64,000 nucleotides of DNA from Bacillota bacterium (GTDB lineage Bacteria > Bacillota > Clostridia > Christensenellales > Aristaeellaceae): contig JAEZLW010000170.1 in NCBI GenBank assembly GCA_023415145.1, positions 1 through 64,000 on the forward strand, read 5' to 3'. The notes beneath the pieces were generated by a model. That model was not told the origin of the DNA. It searched no databases and saw nothing but the letters and a program-made list of their open reading frames with translations. Made by a program: the position numbers and the translations under genes. Of the stretch, positions 61,460 through 64,000 are shown piece after piece; position 1 is the stretch's first letter; each line of letters begins with the position of its first letter.

Positions 61460-61499
61460 GTACGGGGAGGGGAATCTTTGAAAATTCCCCTCCCCGTAC
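61460..61499 (+). terminator. strong hairpin after the fusion gene
   Basis: GTACGGGGAGGGGAAT and ATTCCCCTCCCCGTAC form a perfect 16-bp stem with an 8-base loop. T-tract poor, but position and strength fit termination. Confidence 0.65.
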
Positions 61500-61550
61500 T
61501 CTGCCCCTAGCCTCATATCAGAATAGAAATACGCTCAGGAGGAAACTGCA

Positions 61551-62102
61551 TTGCTGAAGGTGACGCACACAGACCTTCCCGGTGTTCTCATCCTGGAATA
61601 CGAGCCCAAGGATGACACAAGAGGGCCTGTATACATGAACTATTCCAGAGAGGAGATGATACTTGCGGGCATTCACACGGAATTTGTGGAAGAGTACCTG
61701 TACTGTCCCGCAAAAAAGGGCACGCTGTATGGCGTTCACTTTCAAAACAACCCGAAAGCGCAAAGCAAGCTGGTCTATTGCACAAAAGGAAAGGCCCTGG
61801 ACTTTGCCGTGGACTTAAGGAAATATGCCGCAACGTATAAGCAATGGTCCTGTGTGGAACTAAGCCCGGAAAACAGAAAACAGCTCTACATACCCAAGGG
61901 GTTTGGCCACGCGCTTTTGACACTGGAGGATGACACGCACATCGCATTTCGGATCGACGAATACTTCGATCCCAACTTGAGCCAGGCCATATTCTACAAG
62001 GATGAAGAATTGAATATCCCGTTTGAGATACTGGACCCTGTTCTTTCAAAGCAGGACAAAAACGCTCCGCGGCTTATTGCCTGCGACTGCAATTTTGTAT
62101 AG
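61551..62102 (+). CDS. rfbC: RmlC-like dTDP-sugar 3,5-epimerase
   Basis: 183 aa cupin-fold epimerase, which converts dTDP-4-keto-6-deoxyglucose to the rhamnose precursor. YGVHFQNNPKAQSKLVYCTKGKALDFAVDLR carries the catalytic His; IPKGFGHALLTLEDDTHIAFRIDEYFDP is the second conserved block. TTG 61551 has AGGAGG. rfbA, rfbB and rfbD are not adjacent, and some residues differ from typical RmlC (GVHFQ for GLHFQ), so a related sugar epimerase is possible. Confidence 0.8.
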   Translation: MLKVTHTDLPGVLILEYEPKDDTRGPVYMNYSREEMILAGIHTEFVEEYLYCPAKKGTLYGVHFQNNPKAQSKLVYCTKGKALDFAVDLRKYAATYKQWSCVELSPENRKQLYIPKGFGHALLTLEDDTHIAFRIDEYFDPNLSQAIFYKDEELNIPFEILDPVLSKQDKNAPRLIACDCNFV

Positions 62103-62161
62103 CATTGTTTAAAGCCGGTATACATCATCGGTGCTTATGCGTCAACCGTACAGCCACATGC

Positions 62162-62521
62162 CTACCGGTTTTCCACAAACTGCACCCTTATACCACTGGG
62201 GTCCTTCACGAAAAAGAAACGGACATGGGGATTGGGTGCAAAGGGACCCTCCACAGCAAGACCCTTATCACGGATGAACTGCATCTTTTCCTCCAGCGAG
62301 TCCACCTCAAAGCCTATGGATAACTCACGGCCATACTGTGGTTCTGACCAGGAGGGATTTTCGATCAGCTCCAGCTTCGTGTCCCCGTCGCAAAGGAAGG
62401 CTATTTCACCCACGCCCTCCGCCTTGAACCTTCTTGCAACGGGCAGGCCTACAATTTCCTGATAGAATTTCAGCGAATCCTCCATATTCTTAACCGTTAG
62501 CGTCACCCACAAAAACTTCAT
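62162..62521 (-). CDS. VOC-family (glyoxalase-like) protein
   Basis: 119 aa with two beta-alpha-beta-beta-beta modules: MKFLWVTLTVKNMEDSLKFYQEIVGLPV, then LELIENP, then VDSLEEKMQFIRDKGL and FFFVKDPSGIRVQFVE. Metal-dependent lyase, isomerase or resistance protein of unknown substrate; the terminal Glu ligand is in VQFVEN. ATG 62521 follows AAAGGAG. Convergent with rfbC. Confidence 0.85.
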   Translation of the reverse strand: MKFLWVTLTVKNMEDSLKFYQEIVGLPVARRFKAEGVGEIAFLCDGDTKLELIENPSWSEPQYGRELSIGFEVDSLEEKMQFIRDKGLAVEGPFAPNPHVRFFFVKDPSGIRVQFVENR

Positions 62522-62567
62522 TGTTTCCAGCTCCTTTATCCATATCATTCTATTCGCTTAAAGGGTG

Positions 62568-64000
62568 CTACCTGTATCCCTGATACAAAACGAAGTCTTG
62601 CATTTCTTGTTTGAATCCGGCGCTTTTAAGAGCTTCCGCCGCATCAGGCGGGTAGTCCTTGAGTGTGAGCCGGCTTTGTGACGGGAACAGACGGCGGCCC
62701 GCGTAGTCATGAACGAATGCTTTCAGCACATCTGACAAATGGTCCTGGTCAAAGACCCTCAGCGTTTTCCCCTGCCGTTCAAATACCGCCACGGGCACGC
62801 CGCCGCGCAGCCCTGCCACGGTTCCTGGCAGAATCATAAAGGATCTATCCGCAAAGTGCGCCAAATACCTGCCATAGGGCTGCATGGGGTCCACCGCCGG
62901 CAGCCAAACAATCTCGTCCCCCAGCTGCTCCAGGGCTTGCATCACCCCTGCAAAGTCATTGTCTCGTATGAACTGCATGCCGGACAGGCCTTCGATGAAG
63001 TACCCCCGCCTAACGCGGCCCGTATACTCCCACAGCCGCAACAGCTTCACCGCTTCGCCCCAATTCAGGTTCTTGGCAGTCTCCCGGCAAAGGAGGATGC
63101 TTTGGTCAAAGGCCCGCTCCAACTGCTGTTCCATGGAAAGGTCTTTGAGCGGACGCATCAGCTCCCACCTGCCGGAGGTGGCAGCCAGAACGCGGGCATT
63201 CACCCGGCGCCTTAAAGTGACCTTTTCGGTTTGTTCCCTTGATATGAATTGTCGGATGGGCACAAAGCTGTCTGCTTTTGCCAGCCCCTTTTCCGCCAGG
63301 GACAGCAGCGCATCCTGAGCAGAACCATCCGCCACAAGGGAAGACAGGCTGTGGGAAAAGCTGGCGCCTCTTTTTGCCAGCGCCTCGAACAAGGTCTTTT
63401 CCTGGCCCTGAAGGGAGGATTCTGTCACATCAATATCGGCATCCCAGTCTGTATTTTCATACAGAAGAAAGCTTAGCTCCCCATCCAGTTCCATTCGCCA
63501 GAAAACTTTTCCCAGGGCCAAATAAGCATCCAGCATTTCGGGGCGGTATCCGCTCACCCGCGCCGGCAGAAGCATGCTTTCCCACCAGGAAAGCGGGTAA
63601 GAAAGGCCGCAAAGCGAATTGAGCGCCACCTCCAGTTGCTCCCTGGGCGGGGCCGGCCTGTGCACGCGGCTTATAAGCAGCGCCGCGTACCGTTCGGGCG
63701 GAAGCGTCCTTATCTGCCTGCGGCGCATGTGCACCGTTTCCTTGATGGCCCGGTCGAAAAGCTGCGCATGGTAATACAGCCCTTCATATTCCACCGCATC
63801 GCCGCTTTTTGCAAGTGACGTCAAGATATGGAGTGCCGCTTCCTCTGAAAGGCTGTACCGCTGGGCTACCTGATTTGAGGCTTGCGGGCCACGGTAGCGC
63901 AATAGCCTTCTTAGGATGTGGGCCCTTTTCTCCCCGTTTTCATCATGCAGCGCAGCATCGTAATCCATGGTATGCTCCGACGCAATCCACAGCCCCGGCT
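62568..64000 (-). CDS. Lhr-type large helicase, C-terminal part (runs off the window)
   Basis: The frame stays open through an internal ATG at 63968 to the window edge (PGLWIASEHT before it), so at least 477 codons of a longer gene are present, partial at the 5' end. The visible part matches the C-terminal region of Lhr-like superfamily-2 helicases: LWIASEH at the join, winged-helix stretches (LLRYRGPQASNQVAQRYSLS), and GRVRRGYFIEGLSGMQFI followed by a beta-rich end. The helicase motifs themselves lie outside the window. Lhr proteins act in DNA repair. The stop is 62568, just upstream of the VOC gene. Confidence 0.75.
   Translation of the reverse strand, partial: PGLWIASEHTMDYDAALHDENGEKRAHILRRLLRYRGPQASNQVAQRYSLSEEAALHILTSLAKSGDAVEYEGLYYHAQLFDRAIKETVHMRRRQIRTLPPERYAALLISRVHRPAPPREQLEVALNSLCGLSYPLSWWESMLLPARVSGYRPEMLDAYLALGKVFWRMELDGELSFLLYENTDWDADIDVTESSLQGQEKTLFEALAKRGASFSHSLSSLVADGSAQDALLSLAEKGLAKADSFVPIRQFISREQTEKVTLRRRVNARVLAATSGRWELMRPLKDLSMEQQLERAFDQSILLCRETAKNLNWGEAVKLLRLWEYTGRVRRGYFIEGLSGMQFIRDNDFAGVMQALEQLGDEIVWLPAVDPMQPYGRYLAHFADRSFMILPGTVAGLRGGVPVAVFERQGKTLRVFDQDHLSDVLKAFVHDYAGRRLFPSQSRLTLKDYPPDAAEALKSAGFKQEMQDFVLYQGYR

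Overview
The window looks like a chromosomal segment of a gut- or rumen-type Clostridia/Firmicutes bacterium. The evidence is strong AAGGAGG-like ribosome binding sites, a glgC/glgD/glgA glycogen set with the Firmicutes-type GlgD subunit, LplABC-like carbohydrate ABC importers, a 5TMR-LYT sensor, many intracellular glycoside hydrolases without signal peptides, and no outer-membrane genes. GC content is moderately high. TGA is used as a normal stop (for example after the conserved C-terminus of GuaA). I saw no rRNA, tRNA, CRISPR array, transposase or prophage module. The family or genus cannot be fixed from the sequence.

Layout. 0-5 kb: a phosphotransferase, a decayed MerR-type regulator gene and a guaA-lysA pair. 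5-10.3 kb: a TlpA/CcdA thiol-redox pair, small membrane and secreted-domain proteins, and a manganese operon (mntP plus an SRPBCC gene) under a yybP-ykoY riboswitch with an overlapping terminator, then the Fe-S carrier Mrp. 10.3-16 kb: an AraC regulator overlapping an EamA transporter, a GH29 fucosidase with a methyltransferase-like gene, and a polysaccharide deacetylase with a cupin. 16-24.3 kb: an importer operon (two permeases and a solute-binding protein) with GH105 and GH112, divergent from an AraC regulator. The GH105+GH112 pairing points to rhamnogalacturonan-I oligosaccharides rather than host lacto-N-biose. 24-34.6 kb: a second importer operon with GH76, GH38 and GH125, i.e. a complete alpha-mannan pathway, headed by a GntR/periplasmic-binding hybrid regulator. 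34.8-43.2 kb: an orphan PTS IIC-like permease, a LYT-PAS-GGDEF-HD-GYP c-di-GMP protein, a GH27 alpha-galactosidase and a MacB/FtsX-type ABC exporter. 43.3-52.1 kb: a LysM protein, a DUF2927-like protein, a CadC-like metal-sensing ArsR regulator directly in front of glgB-glgC-glgD, and glgA. glgA has an in-frame TGA at codon 14 and a long charged C-terminal extension. 52-64 kb: a peptidoglycan-binding-domain membrane protein, a dihydrofolate reductase, a DsrE protein, a LysR regulator/APC permease pair, a second LysM paralogue, a composite palindromic repeat element, an orphan holin, an AbrB-alpha/beta hydrolase pair, a metallo-beta-lactamase/esterase fusion, an RmlC-like epimerase, a VOC protein, and the 3' part of an Lhr-type helicase that runs off the window.

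Functionally the segment is built around plant and yeast glycan foraging: importers feed short oligosaccharides to cytoplasmic hydrolases and a phosphorylase, and surplus glucose can be stored as glycogen. The least explained points are the glgA opal codon and tail, the metal sensor on the glycogen operon, the duplicated LysM-linked C-terminal domain, the MBL-esterase fusion and the 57.6-57.8 kb repeat element.
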